Assembly (NCBI GenBank): GCA_002383665.1 | Contig: DFZI01000077.1 | Coordinates: 10,659 to 25,859 of the forward strand | Origin: Dehalococcoidia bacterium UBA4060 | Lineage (GTDB): Bacteria > Chloroflexota > Dehalococcoidia > GIF9 > UBA5629 | Direction of reading: 5' to 3' | Length of the DNA: 15,201 nucleotides | Part shown: positions 1 to 7,450 of the stretch, piece by piece | How positions within the stretch are numbered: position 1 is the first letter of the stretch | Layout: each line of letters opens with the position of its first letter | Translations under genes and position numbers: made by a program | The notes under the pieces: model-generated | Told to the model about the DNA's origin: nothing | Databases searched by the model: none | What the model saw: the letters and a program-made list of their open reading frames with translations, nothing else

Positions 1-575
1 ATAATTCCGTAGAGCATGAGATCGATAAGGCTGGCATATATATCCTTGAAAGGAATCCCCAGCGAGAGCACAAGGGGGCTTTCTGTAACATATAAAGTTG
101 CCTCAGCAAGTATGGCAGGCATCATATCAGGGTTCTTACCCGATGGCACAGCCAAGCTTTCCCGTTTAGCTGTATCGAATGCATGATCATAGATTTTCCG
201 TATATTGAATAACCTCGCATCCCTGTATTCTTTAAAGATATCAGGGTAAAGTAACTTCAATTCATTAACACCGGCCGGGATATCACCTTGTGGCAGTTTG
301 TTGACAGCAGATTTAATACGGCCAGCCAATTTCCTCAGGTCATAATTCTCATGTGCATACAGATCTTCAAGTGTTTTATGCATATCTTCAGCCATACACA
401 TAAAACTGGCCCTGACCAGGTCTTCCTTATCCTTAAAATATCTGTATACAGTAGCACGTGTTATGCCACACCTGTCGGCTACATCTTCGATAGACGTTTT
501 TTTTATACCATAGGCAATGAAAAGTTCAAGGGCTGTTTTAACAATCTTGTCACGGGTCTGATTATGTCGTCGCAT
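1..575 (-). CDS. TetR/AcrR-family transcriptional regulator, C-terminus beyond the window
   Basis: The reverse strand from the ATG at 573-575 stays open for 191 codons to the window edge, so the 3' end is missing. Residues about 8-53 form a typical TetR_N helix-turn-helix: TRDKIVKTALELF, then KKTSIEDVADRCGITRATVYRYF, then KDKEDLV. The rest is the variable, mostly helical ligand/dimer domain, from which no ligand can be read. The gene lies 45 nt downstream of tatC on the same strand. It has no clear Shine-Dalgarno sequence, so it may have its own promoter or a weak start. An AT-rich element just upstream (596-617) closely matches one at the larB promoter, which is why this protein is a candidate regulator of that locus. 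Family assignment is firm; the target and ligand are inference or unknown. Confidence 0.9.
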   Translation of the reverse strand, partial: MRRHNQTRDKIVKTALELFIAYGIKKTSIEDVADRCGITRATVYRYFKDKEDLVRASFMCMAEDMHKTLEDLYAHENYDLRKLAGRIKSAVNKLPQGDIPAGVNELKLLYPDIFKEYRDARLFNIRKIYDHAFDTAKRESLAVPSGKNPDMMPAILAEATLYVTESPLVLSLGIPFKDIYASLIDLMLYGI

Positions 576-620
576 GTCGGAATATTAACATAATATGTAA
601 ACTTTGTATATATTTTATAT
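576..620 (-). promoter_or_regulatory. tatC-tetR spacer with putative TetR operator
   Basis: This 45-nt, very AT-rich spacer separates the tatC stop from the tetR start. Bases 596-608 read TGTAAACTTTGTA on the plus strand; the extended block 596-617 matches 8891-8912 at 19 of 22 positions. TetR-family proteins commonly bind their own upstream region. No convincing -35/-10 pair or ribosome binding site for tetR was found, so transcription from the tat promoter is also possible. The operator call is inference from the shared element. Confidence 0.4.
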
Positions 621-1361
621 CTATTCCGATATTAAAGTCGTTGAGTTTTTTACCCGTTTGTGTGCTACAATCCTGGCCAGCCAGATGCTGATCTCATACA
701 GGACTATAAGAGGTAAGGCAATCAGTGTCTGGTTCACAGGGTCAATAGTGGGTGTGATTATTGCCCCCAGCAGGAAAGCAAAAATAATAGCCCATTTACG
801 CTGCTGCCCCATCCAACGCCAGTTAACTATGCCCAGCCTGGCTAAAAATGTCGACACCACCGGCATTTCGAAAATCAATCCACTGGCCAGGAGCAATCTG
901 CCGATCAAAGATATATAGTTGCTTATCCTTATTTGCGGTGAGGCTATGCCGGCTCCGAAATTTATCAGGAACTGTATGGCAGGTGGGAGCAGTATATAGT
1001 AGCTGAACACTACCCCGGCTACAAACATAACGAAAACCCAGGGCAATACAATATAGACGTATTTCTTTTCCTGCGATGTAAGGCCGGGAGAGACAAACAT
1101 GATCAGGTGGTAGATGATCACAGGCATGGCCAGTGCTATCCCGCAGATCAGGCTTACCTGCATGTATACGCCGAGCATCTCGGTTACATCAATGAAGACC
1201 AGACTGACTTTACCTGCCGGAACCATCAGTATGTGAAAGATCTGTTCGGCAAAGATAAATGCAATGACCGTCCCGGCAAATACGGCAATCAGGCAGATCA
1301 ATAGCCGTTGACGTAGCTCATTAAGGTGATCAACCAGCCCCCTCCCCGGTCGATCAGCCAT
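621..1361 (-). CDS. tatC: Sec-independent protein translocase TatC
   Basis: A 246-residue polytopic membrane protein, usual TatC length, with about six hydrophobic segments. TatC is the receptor that recognises twin-arginine signal peptides and, with TatA/TatB, exports folded and often cofactor-loaded proteins. Family marks include the N-terminal region DHLNELRQRL, the periplasmic segment LTSQEKKYVYIVLPWVFVMF and a conserved acidic residue in GLIFEMPVV (after the third membrane span). The gene overlaps the upstream tatB-like gene by 8 nt, so the two are translationally linked. Export of redox enzymes is the usual job of Tat; which substrates are served here cannot be seen. Confidence 0.95.
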   Translation of the reverse strand: MADRPGRGLVDHLNELRQRLLICLIAVFAGTVIAFIFAEQIFHILMVPAGKVSLVFIDVTEMLGVYMQVSLICGIALAMPVIIYHLIMFVSPGLTSQEKKYVYIVLPWVFVMFVAGVVFSYYILLPPAIQFLINFGAGIASPQIRISNYISLIGRLLLASGLIFEMPVVSTFLARLGIVNWRWMGQQRKWAIIFAFLLGAIITPTIDPVNQTLIALPLIVLYEISIWLARIVAHKRVKNSTTLISE

Positions 1362-1584
1362 TTAAATCGCCCTTGCGATCGCTACTATTGTTTTTACCGT
1401 CGAGGGCATTCATCTCCTTCTCAATATCGGAGGTGTAATCCGAAGCTGTTTTAGATATATTACGCATAGCCCTGCCTGCACTGCGGCTAATATCCAGAAT
1501 ACGTTTGGGGCCGAAAATTACAAATGCTATAAGCAAAATAAAGAAAATTTCCGGCAGCCCGATCCCGAATAAATTCATACCCAT
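1354..1584 (-). CDS. tatB: TatA/TatB-family translocase subunit, TatB-like
   Basis: A 76-residue protein with one N-terminal membrane span (about residues 6-23), the FGPKR hinge of the TatA/B family, an amphipathic helix (about 26-46) and a charged, Ser/Asp-rich tail. The FGPKR motif and position directly before tatC favour a TatB role, although in two-component Tat systems one TatA-type protein can do both jobs. The proline usual two residues after the hinge Arg is replaced (RILDIS). The start at 1584 is supported by AGGTG ten bases upstream; a second ATG lies two codons in. The gene overlaps tatC by 8 nt and follows tatA after 67 nt. Confidence 0.85.
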   Translation of the reverse strand: MGMNLFGIGLPEIFFILLIAFVIFGPKRILDISRSAGRAMRNISKTASDYTSDIEKEMNALDGKNNSSDRKGDLNG

Positions 1585-1651
1585 AAATCAGTTACACCTA
1601 CTTTCTGGATGATAGCACCCAAAAGAATAACCAGGGATTGCCACATGTTCC

Positions 1652-1858
1652 TTATTTTTTCTCAGATTCCTGCTTCTCCGTCTTGCTGGCACTAACCTGA
1701 TCATTCTTGCTGCTGTCATCCCCCGAAAGGCCTTTACGAAAGTTTTTAATAGCCTTTCCCAGAGCTTCCCCAATCTGGGGAAGCCTTGTGGCTCCAAAAA
1801 CCAGCAGTATGATTAATAGAACTAATAGTAACTCCCAGATACCAAAACTGCGAAACAC
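1652..1858 (-). CDS. tatA: Twin-arginine translocase pore subunit TatA
   Basis: A 68-residue protein with the full TatA pattern: a short N-terminal stretch, one membrane span (about residues 7-21), the hinge FGATRLPQIGEALGKAIKNF forming the amphipathic helix, and a charged Lys/Ser/Glu tail. TatA oligomers form the export passage used by TatC-bound substrates. The start is GTG at 1856-1858, supported by GAGGG eight bases upstream. It is the first gene of the tatA-tatB-tatC(-tetR) run on the minus strand. Confidence 0.93.
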   Translation of the reverse strand: MFRSFGIWELLLVLLIILLVFGATRLPQIGEALGKAIKNFRKGLSGDDSSKNDQVSASKTEKQESEKK

Positions 1859-1885
1859 TTAACGATCCCTCACTCAGATTTTATA

Positions 1886-1917
1886 TTTATTAATATTCAC
1901 ATTTATTAATCTTCAGA
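1886..1917. repeat. Tandem direct repeat, 2 x 16 nt, in the tat/ridA divergent region
   Basis: TTTATTAATATTCACA (1886-1901) is followed directly by TTTATTAATCTTCAGA (1902-1917), 14 of 16 identical. The pair lies in the 5' leader or promoter-proximal region of tatA (28 nt upstream of the GTG). A tandem arrangement of this kind can be a binding site for a dimeric regulator, but the stretch is AT-rich and chance cannot be excluded. Confidence 0.45.
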
Positions 1918-1926
1918 CATGAGCTA

Positions 1927-1956
1927 TTTCTAACATAAAAATATATGTAAAGTCAA
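1927..1956 (-). promoter_or_regulatory. Candidate sigma70-type promoter for the tat operon
   Basis: On the minus strand TTGACT (1956-1951, five of six to consensus) is followed after 18 nt by TAGAAA (1932-1927, four of six). Transcription would begin about 60 nt before the tatA GTG. The -35 box is good, the -10 box weak. It would place the 16-nt tandem repeat downstream of the start site. Confidence 0.35.
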
Positions 1957-2032
1957 AATAATATTTGTGTTGAAAGCAGTGTGATGCAAACCGTCAGGGT
2001 ATCTGGCATAATTCTTACAAGAGGTGAAGATA

Positions 2033-2410
2033 ATGGATAAAATAGCTACAAATACCGACTTCCTGATCCGGAGCGGCCCTTACTCACATATTGTGGAAGC
2101 AGGCGGTTTTATCTTTCTGTCCGGCATCGACCCTATGGATATTCAAAAGGGCCTCATTATTACCGACGACATTGAAAAGGCCACCGAAATAGTGATGGAA
2201 AATCTGAAGAAAACGCTCGAGTCTGTGGGAAGCAGCCTTGACAGGGTGGTCAAGGTAACCATTTTTATGCGCGATATGGCTGATTTCAACCGACTTAACA
2301 ATGTTTATGCCAGATATTTTCCTCACGACCCTCCCGCCAGGACATGCGTGGCTGTCAGGGAAGTGCCGGGCAACTTCCTTCTTAAGCTCGAGGCCATTGC
2401 TATAAAATAG
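2033..2410 (+). CDS. ridA: RidA/YjgF-family reactive enamine/imine deaminase
   Basis: A 125-residue protein of standard RidA length. RidA trimers hydrolyse reactive 2-aminoacrylate-type enamines and imines released by PLP enzymes, forming keto acids and ammonia. Visible marks are GPYSHIVEAGGFIFLSGIDP near the N-terminus, PARTCVAV containing the conserved Arg (about R103) that binds the substrate carboxylate, and the C-terminal LEAIAIK with the conserved Glu (about E120). The usual SGQ is SGI here, so it may be a RidA-subfamily paralogue rather than archetypal RidA. The ATG at 2033 is preferred over an in-frame GTG at 2024, because GAGGTG (2021-2026) sits at normal spacing before 2033 and the GTG lies inside that ribosome binding site. 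It converges on the catabolic operon containing a PLP aminotransferase, a sensible functional neighbour. Confidence 0.9.
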   Translation: MDKIATNTDFLIRSGPYSHIVEAGGFIFLSGIDPMDIQKGLIITDDIEKATEIVMENLKKTLESVGSSLDRVVKVTIFMRDMADFNRLNNVYARYFPHDPPARTCVAVREVPGNFLLKLEAIAIK

Positions 2411-2438
2411 GCACTGCATTTATAAATGCAGTGCCTAT
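2407..2438. terminator. Perfect 32-nt palindrome, likely bidirectional terminator
   Basis: The left arm ATAGGCACTGCATTTA (2407-2422) and right arm TAAATGCAGTGCCTAT (2423-2438) are exact reverse complements with no spacer. It lies between the convergent ridA and permease genes and includes the ridA stop codon. On the minus strand it is followed by TTTATA, and the last base of the arm is also T, giving a short U run; on the plus strand a C-rich stretch follows. It is therefore better placed as the terminator of the minus-strand operon, and could also stop ridA transcripts. Confidence 0.7.
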
Positions 2439-2476
2439 CCACCCACACCCCAGGTATACTGCCTTGAAGACCAGGC

Positions 2477-3880
2477 TTAATATTCTTCCACTTTGTTGAG
2501 CTTATCCTTGATATTAATCCCCCGTCTGCCCAGTTGCCATTTGCGCAGGTAATAATAGGCCAGCCCTGTTACCACAAGCACAACCAGAGCCAGGGCAGGC
2601 TGCCAGCCGGTTGCGGGATCGGCCAGATATCCGGAGATAAAGCCCCACAGTATCAGGATACCGAAGATCACGGCACCACCGATCGTGAAGAAGGAGAACC
2701 AGAACCCCTTGACTTTAAACTCAGCTTGCTCATAACGTTCAGGCATCTTGTTACGCATCAGGTATACGGCGATGCAGACGAGCAGTGAAAGCAACATGAA
2801 GGCGTAGGAAACAGCAGTGGCACAGTAAGTGATGAAGTTCTCACCAAAAACGACCGTCAGTATCAATCCCAGCACGGCAAGCACGCCAAGTGTGATGACT
2901 GCTGGTACCGGCGTATGGAATTTCGGGCTCACTTTTCCCAGTGCATCCGGTAAGACTTTATCCTTGCCCAGTGCCAGCATATCCCTGGACAGGAAGGCTA
3001 TGCTACCGTTAATTGTTGTCGACGCTGCCACTAGCGCCCCGATACTGGTAAACAGCACGGCAAAGGTTGCAGGCATGAATTTGCTGGCAGCGGTAGCTAC
3101 GGCGGTGGCTCCCTGTATTTTTCCCAGCTCCGTCCATGAGATCAGGCCTGTGAGAGCATAGGTAATCGCTACATAAATAATTACGAGCAATACCAAAGAA
3201 ATTGCAAGTATTATAGGTATGTTGCGACGGGGATTCTTTACTTCACCTCCTATTTCTGTTATACCATTCAAACCCGTATACATAATATAGGCTGGGATAA
3301 TGGCCGCCAGAACGGCGGTGAAGCCACGCGGGAACATGGGCGTTTGCAGGGCCGGGTCAACAGAAAAAGACCCTCCGATCCCGAAGACCAGCAGGACGAC
3401 GATCATGGCTACAGTCATGATCGTCTGTGCCCACATCATCCATTTAATCTCGAAAATATTCAAGACAGTGAAGAGTATAATTGTCAGTGCTGCCACCAGT
3501 AGCAGCATTATGTCACCGCCCAGCGGTATCAGGTTATTCAGGTAAAGGGCAAACCCGAAAGCCATAAGCGGCGTGGCAAAGCAGAATATGCCTAATATTG
3601 CCGACCATACCGCCATCAGGCTCAACGCCGGTGAAAGCAAGCGGCTGATAGCGACATAGGCAGCGCCGGTCATGGGAAAGGATGAGCCCAACTGGGCAAA
3701 GACAACGGCCACGAATATGGCCGGTATGGCACCCAGTGCATATGACATCCACAACGCAGGCCCGGTCTGGCCTGCCAGGGGTCCGATAAGTATGAAGGAT
3801 GACGCTCCGATAACTGTGCCAATGATGAGCATTATGCCGTGAAAGATGCTTACCTCACGTTTAAGAGTACTCTGTGCCAT
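2477..3880 (-). CDS. APC-superfamily amino acid permease (last gene of catabolic operon)
   Basis: A 467-residue hydrophobic protein with about 12 predicted membrane spans, typical of amino acid-polyamine-organocation permeases. The first span has the unwound substrate-site motif: HGIMLIIGTVIGASSFILIG, the GxG-type sequence that contacts the amino acid in this fold. Later family marks are the loop ITEIGGEVKNPRRNIP after span 6 and FLSRDMLALGKDKVLP in the conserved region before span 9. The likely role is proton- or solute-coupled uptake of an amino acid or organic cation; the substrate cannot be read. The ATG at 3878-3880 is chosen over an upstream in-frame start at 3901 because AGGAGGTG ends nine bases before it. 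It differs clearly from the other permease in the operon, so two related substrates or an exchanger pair are possible. Confidence 0.9.
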   Translation of the reverse strand: MAQSTLKREVSIFHGIMLIIGTVIGASSFILIGPLAGQTGPALWMSYALGAIPAIFVAVVFAQLGSSFPMTGAAYVAISRLLSPALSLMAVWSAILGIFCFATPLMAFGFALYLNNLIPLGGDIMLLLVAALTIILFTVLNIFEIKWMMWAQTIMTVAMIVVLLVFGIGGSFSVDPALQTPMFPRGFTAVLAAIIPAYIMYTGLNGITEIGGEVKNPRRNIPIILAISLVLLVIIYVAITYALTGLISWTELGKIQGATAVATAASKFMPATFAVLFTSIGALVAASTTINGSIAFLSRDMLALGKDKVLPDALGKVSPKFHTPVPAVITLGVLAVLGLILTVVFGENFITYCATAVSYAFMLLSLLVCIAVYLMRNKMPERYEQAEFKVKGFWFSFFTIGGAVIFGILILWGFISGYLADPATGWQPALALVVLVVTGLAYYYLRKWQLGRRGINIKDKLNKVEEY

Positions 3881-3935
3881 ATTAAACCACACCTCCTGCA
3901 TAGTTATTGGAATTTAACCTTGAACACATGGTAAA

Positions 3936-4862
3936 TTACTTCTTCTTCGGCAAATTAAGCAGTTCCCTGGCCTCTTCCACCGTAGCAATTTCATAGTCAA
4001 GCTCTCTTGCGATCCTGACAGCCTTCTCCACCAGCTCAGCGTTGGACTTGGCCAGCACGCCGTGAGTAATATAGATGTTGTCCTCCAACCCTACACGGAC
4101 GCTGTCGGCACCCAGCAGCATGGCCATGGTAATCATGGGGAACTCATACTTTCCGATGCCGAGGGCCTGCCAGTGGGAATTCGGGAAGAGCATCTTGCCC
4201 TCTTCTGAGATATACATGAGCTGCTTATAGGTGGCCGGCTGTCCCCCGGCCACACCCAGCGGATAATCGATGTGGAAGGTTCCATTCTGGTCCAAGTATC
4301 CCTCTTTACACCTGTCAAGAGTGTTGTATAGATGGCTTACATCCCAGATCTCAAGCTCAAGGCCCCACCCTCTCTCCTTTACACCCTGCAGGATCTTCCT
4401 CTGAAAAGGAGGGGTCTGCATAAATGTGCCAAACCCATATTGGCCCACCGACTGGTCAAAGGTTCCCATATTCAGCGTGAGTATATCGGGCTCCGGCTTG
4501 ATATCGAGCAGCTTCAGCTTTTGCTCTTCCGTAGCGATTATGATCTGAAAGGTTTGGGGATCTACCCATGCCCCAATGCCACCACCCGCTTCAATTATAA
4601 TCGGGCACTTCTCCCGAATGCGGGCGACGACCTCTCCCCAGACCTTTATATCCGGTGTGGCAAGCTTGGTCTTGGGGTCCCTGGCATGGATATGGCAGAG
4701 GGTGGCTCCAGCATTATAAGAGCGGTAAGCCTCCTCCGCCACCTCCTCCGGCGTGATGGGCAGGTACGGCGTCATACCACCCAATTTGGGCAGGTTGGGA
4801 GTATCGCTGTGCAACGTATTCGACCCGAACGGCGCCACCTGGATGACTAATTTTCTTGGCAT
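3936..4862 (-). CDS. BKACE/DUF849 beta-keto acid cleavage enzyme (Kce-like)
   Basis: A 308-residue protein of the BKACE family. These zinc TIM-barrel enzymes condense a beta-keto acid with acetyl-CoA and split it to acetoacetate plus a new acyl-CoA; the founding member Kce acts in lysine fermentation. Visible marks are HIHARD (H57, H59: two metal ligands), LNMGT (129-133), GVAGGQP (203-209) and VRVGLEDN (255-262). The Arg, Glu and Asp of that last motif match the catalytic Arg, metal-ligand Glu and Asp of Kce as I remember it. The strand usually reading STGG is IEAGGG here, so the substrate pocket may differ. AGGAGG lies eight bases before the ATG. It sits 27 nt after the dehydrogenase gene in a five-gene operon. 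The family is secure; the keto acid is not known. Confidence 0.92.
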   Translation of the reverse strand: MPRKLVIQVAPFGSNTLHSDTPNLPKLGGMTPYLPITPEEVAEEAYRSYNAGATLCHIHARDPKTKLATPDIKVWGEVVARIREKCPIIIEAGGGIGAWVDPQTFQIIIATEEQKLKLLDIKPEPDILTLNMGTFDQSVGQYGFGTFMQTPPFQRKILQGVKERGWGLELEIWDVSHLYNTLDRCKEGYLDQNGTFHIDYPLGVAGGQPATYKQLMYISEEGKMLFPNSHWQALGIGKYEFPMITMAMLLGADSVRVGLEDNIYITHGVLAKSNAELVEKAVRIARELDYEIATVEEARELLNLPKKK

Positions 4863-4889
4863 CTTGTATTCCTCCTGTATTTATATCAT

Positions 4890-5927
4890 TTATTTAATTA
4901 TGTGAGCAACAATCTGATCAAACTCTTTTAAATTGGCCAATTCGGGTTTCTTCTTCCCGGACTCAATATCCTTGATCATACGTGTGACAAGCTCGTTAGC
5001 AGGTGTTTTTACACCCACCTCTTTACCCTTCCTCACCACATAACCATTGACGAAATCAACCTCGGTTTTACGCCCCTTCTCAATATCCTGCCACATGGAC
5101 GGCTTTGTCGCGCCATGTTGGGAGAAGGCAAATTCCATTAGCTTAGAAGCATTGTCAAAATCGGCTTTATTCCTGACCAGAGCAATAGACGGTGACACGC
5201 CCATCAAATCGGCAAATCTTACTCCGATGGCAATCCCCACATCGTAGGTTTCGGTTATCACTGTCAAAGCCACCCTGCAGGCTGCCTCATTCTTAATCAC
5301 CCCTCCATAGGTCAGCCCGGCAACCGTGCCGACACCTGTTAGAGAAGCAGTGATGAGCAGCTTGGTCCATCTGTCTCCGATAATATTATCTGAGATATCA
5401 GTTGGAAAAGCCTTCGATAGCAATTCAGCCGTCTCATCCACGATCGGACTCCTGCCTGTGGGCCACTGGCCGATGATGAAACCTCCTTCCGTCGTCTGTA
5501 TCAGCTCACCCGGCCCTTTATTGGTACCACCCCAGGTTATGCTACAGCCGATCGTCCGTTCAGCCCCTACAATGTGTGCTATGGTCTCTTCATTGATGCC
5601 ATTCTGCATAGATACTACGGGTGCCCTGCCCGAGACACAGGGCAATACGGACTTGAGGGCATTCTCAGTATGCAGGCCCTTGACGGCCAGCAGTACGATA
5701 TCGGCCCAGCCTCGGTAATCACTTTCCCTGAAATCGTCAGGGGTCATGGCCTTCACCGCAATCCTCAGCTCTCTCATTCCCGTGATCACCAGCCCCTTTT
5801 TCATGGCATCAACATGTGGTCTATCCGTGTCATAAATAATAACGTTCTCTCCCTGGTGTGTCAGCGCGGCCGCTGTAATTCCGCCGATAGCTCCACCCCC
5901 GACTACCAGTATATTCTTATATGCCAT
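4890..5927 (-). CDS. Ketopantoate reductase (ApbA/PanE)-family dehydrogenase
   Basis: A 345-residue NAD(P)H-dependent 2-hydroxy/2-oxo acid dehydrogenase of the 6-phosphogluconate dehydrogenase-like fold. The Rossmann dinucleotide motif VVGGGAIGG is at residues 8-16. The conserved QNG is at 108-110, the catalytic Lys of RWTKL at K189, and the signature near GRKTEVDFVNG at 285-295 carries the conserved Glu. It is about 40 residues longer than typical PanE. Its place between a permease and a BKACE gene argues for a catabolic dehydrogenase oxidising a hydroxy acid (or reducing a keto acid) rather than pantothenate synthesis; this is inference, and no panB/panC neighbour is present. GGAGGTG lies directly before the ATG at 5927. 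The gap to the upstream permease is 28 nt. Confidence 0.88.
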   Translation of the reverse strand: MAYKNILVVGGGAIGGITAAALTHQGENVIIYDTDRPHVDAMKKGLVITGMRELRIAVKAMTPDDFRESDYRGWADIVLLAVKGLHTENALKSVLPCVSGRAPVVSMQNGINEETIAHIVGAERTIGCSITWGGTNKGPGELIQTTEGGFIIGQWPTGRSPIVDETAELLSKAFPTDISDNIIGDRWTKLLITASLTGVGTVAGLTYGGVIKNEAACRVALTVITETYDVGIAIGVRFADLMGVSPSIALVRNKADFDNASKLMEFAFSQHGATKPSMWQDIEKGRKTEVDFVNGYVVRKGKEVGVKTPANELVTRMIKDIESGKKKPELANLKEFDQIVAHIIK

Positions 5928-5955
5928 TTCACCTCCCTGACAGTGGCTTGATCTC

Positions 5956-7344
5956 TTATTTATATTCGGAAATATCCACTGCTTTTATGGCACCTTGCTT
6001 CTTCCTTATATAATAAAGCAGGACTCCTACAGCAATTGCGATGACAAATAGCCAGAAGGCCCAGTCCATATGTTGCATAAAAATTATCAAGATCAGGAGC
6101 AACATGAATAGTATATTCAGTACACAGGCTGCAATCGCCGTGGCGGATAAAATAGCCGGCTTGATTTTGAGTTTTGACTGTGCGAACATCTCCGGATGCG
6201 CCTTGGGCAGCCTGTACGCCGTGAGCAATACAAGTGTAACCATGTAAAGAAGGCCGAAATTAAGCATCGCACCGAAGATAGTAATATCCCTTACAAACAG
6301 CAGCATGATCACGCAGAGGACATAAGGCAGGGTCAGACCCCACACAGGCGTGCCAAACGTCTTATTGATTCTTTTCAAGATCGGAGGGAAAAATCCATCC
6401 TGGGCATAGACCATGGTATACCTTCCAGAAATGGTCAGGATGGCATGCACAGATGTTATGCAGGCCAACACACCACCGCCGATAAGGAAGAAAACCCACA
6501 TACCTTCAGACATGAAGGTATGGGCTACAGCACCGAGGTTGCCCTTAGCAAATGTCTGCCAGCTCACAGCACCGAGTGCTACAAACTCGATAAAAATATA
6601 CAGTACAAGCACGCTGATCAGGCTTATTACAATTGCCTTGGGTATGGTCGAATGGGCCTTCCTGACCTCATCCCCCAGCTCTATGCCGAACAATCCCCCG
6701 GCCAGCAATGTATATGAAAGGGCAGCAGCAGCCATAAAATTAATCGTGGAGCCTGTAAAGAAGGGGGTGAAGTTGGCCATTTTGACCGCGGGAAATCCCA
6801 GCACCACAAAAACCACCAGTACCAGCAACATTATGGCCGTCATAATGAACTGGGCAATGCCGGCAGGTTTGATGCCAACAATATTTATAATATAAAAGAT
6901 CGTGATTATGATGATCGCAATCAGTGAGTCCCAGTAAATCGGCAACCCCCCTACCATCTCTGGTACACCGGGCATCATTAAAAGGATATATTTACCGGCA
7001 CTGAGTGCAAAGAGGGGCAGGCCGCCCAGAGGTATGGCCACCAGCAATACCATCACCGCACTGGTTGCCAGAGGGTAATTGAACAGCTTGGCGTACTGGT
7101 AGCTGGCCGCCGACTTAGGGGCGATCGAGGTAATAATCATATAGGGGACAATAGCAAGCAAAACAGGCAGAGCAGCGATTAGTTGAGCGACTACGAGCGC
7201 CGGCCCTGCCAGGCCCGCGGCAGAAGAGGTCAGCGTGAACAGTGACCCTCCGATGTTCAGACCGATCATCATGAAAATAAGCAGGAGCAGATTCAACTCC
7301 TTTCTCAGAACACCCTGGCCAGATTGTGTTGCAGGACTACTCAT
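5956..7344 (-). CDS. APC-superfamily amino acid permease (second gene of catabolic operon)
   Basis: A 462-residue integral membrane protein with about 12 spans. Span 1 carries MMIGLNIGGSLFTLTSSAAG, matching the unwound GxxxG-type substrate-binding stretch of APC permeases. The segment GIELGDEVRKAHSTIP corresponds to the conserved loop after span 6, and SGRYTMVYAQDGFFPP to the conserved region before span 9. Likely role: import of the substrate that the neighbouring aminotransferase, dehydrogenase and BKACE process. The ATG at 7344 is supported by AAGGAGGTT about ten bases upstream. It is only distantly similar to the other permease of the operon, so it is not a recent duplicate. Confidence 0.9.
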   Translation of the reverse strand: MSSPATQSGQGVLRKELNLLLLIFMMIGLNIGGSLFTLTSSAAGLAGPALVVAQLIAALPVLLAIVPYMIITSIAPKSAASYQYAKLFNYPLATSAVMVLLVAIPLGGLPLFALSAGKYILLMMPGVPEMVGGLPIYWDSLIAIIIITIFYIINIVGIKPAGIAQFIMTAIMLLVLVVFVVLGFPAVKMANFTPFFTGSTINFMAAAALSYTLLAGGLFGIELGDEVRKAHSTIPKAIVISLISVLVLYIFIEFVALGAVSWQTFAKGNLGAVAHTFMSEGMWVFFLIGGGVLACITSVHAILTISGRYTMVYAQDGFFPPILKRINKTFGTPVWGLTLPYVLCVIMLLFVRDITIFGAMLNFGLLYMVTLVLLTAYRLPKAHPEMFAQSKLKIKPAILSATAIAACVLNILFMLLLILIIFMQHMDWAFWLFVIAIAVGVLLYYIRKKQGAIKAVDISEYK

Positions 7345-7379
7345 ATGATACCAACCTCCTTATCCATCAAATTAAAATC

Positions 7380-7424
7380 CTACCTGATACACATCGTTTG
7401 CTCGATCATGCCATCATTTACCAT
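7380..7424 (-). CDS. Possible 14-codon leader ORF with strong ribosome binding site
   Basis: In the 106-nt gap between aminotransferase and permease the minus strand has GGAGGT, six bases, then ATG at 7424, followed by the open frame MVNDGMIEQTMCIR and a TAG at 7380-7382. The permease start follows 35 nt later with its own ribosome binding site. It may be a small leader peptide, a translational-coupling device or the decayed start of a lost gene. No homologue is recognised. What is certain is only the well-placed ribosome binding site. Confidence 0.35.
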   Translation of the reverse strand: MVNDGMIEQTMCIR

Positions 7425-7450
7425 ACCCGAACCTCCATTATTTTTGATTT

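Noticed and set aside
1575..1646. A 23-codon hydrophobic ORF between tatA and tatB, its stop overlapping the second Met of TatB as ATGA
   Set aside because: The only ribosome binding site (AAGG) is three bases from the ATG, too close. TatB has its own AGGTG. The ORF could help coupling, but nothing else supports it.
1970..2012. Promoter for ridA (TTGAAA or CATAAT elements)
   Set aside because: TTGAAA at 1970 has no -10 at a valid distance, and CATAAT at 2007-2012 has only a three-of-six -35. No pair was good enough to annotate.
2024..2032. Upstream GTG start for ridA
   Set aside because: The GTG lies within the GAGGTG ribosome binding site that serves the ATG at 2033, and the longer form would add three non-conserved residues.
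3881..3901. Upstream start adding seven residues to the distal permease
   Set aside because: This stretch contains the AGGAGGTG ribosome binding site for the ATG at 3880, so it is untranslated.
4332..4850. Long plus-strand open frame (172 codons) antisense to the BKACE gene
   Set aside because: It has no ribosome binding site and no recognisable domain, and the opposite strand encodes a clear family member. Similar shadows opposite the permease, dehydrogenase and aminotransferase genes were dropped for the same reason.
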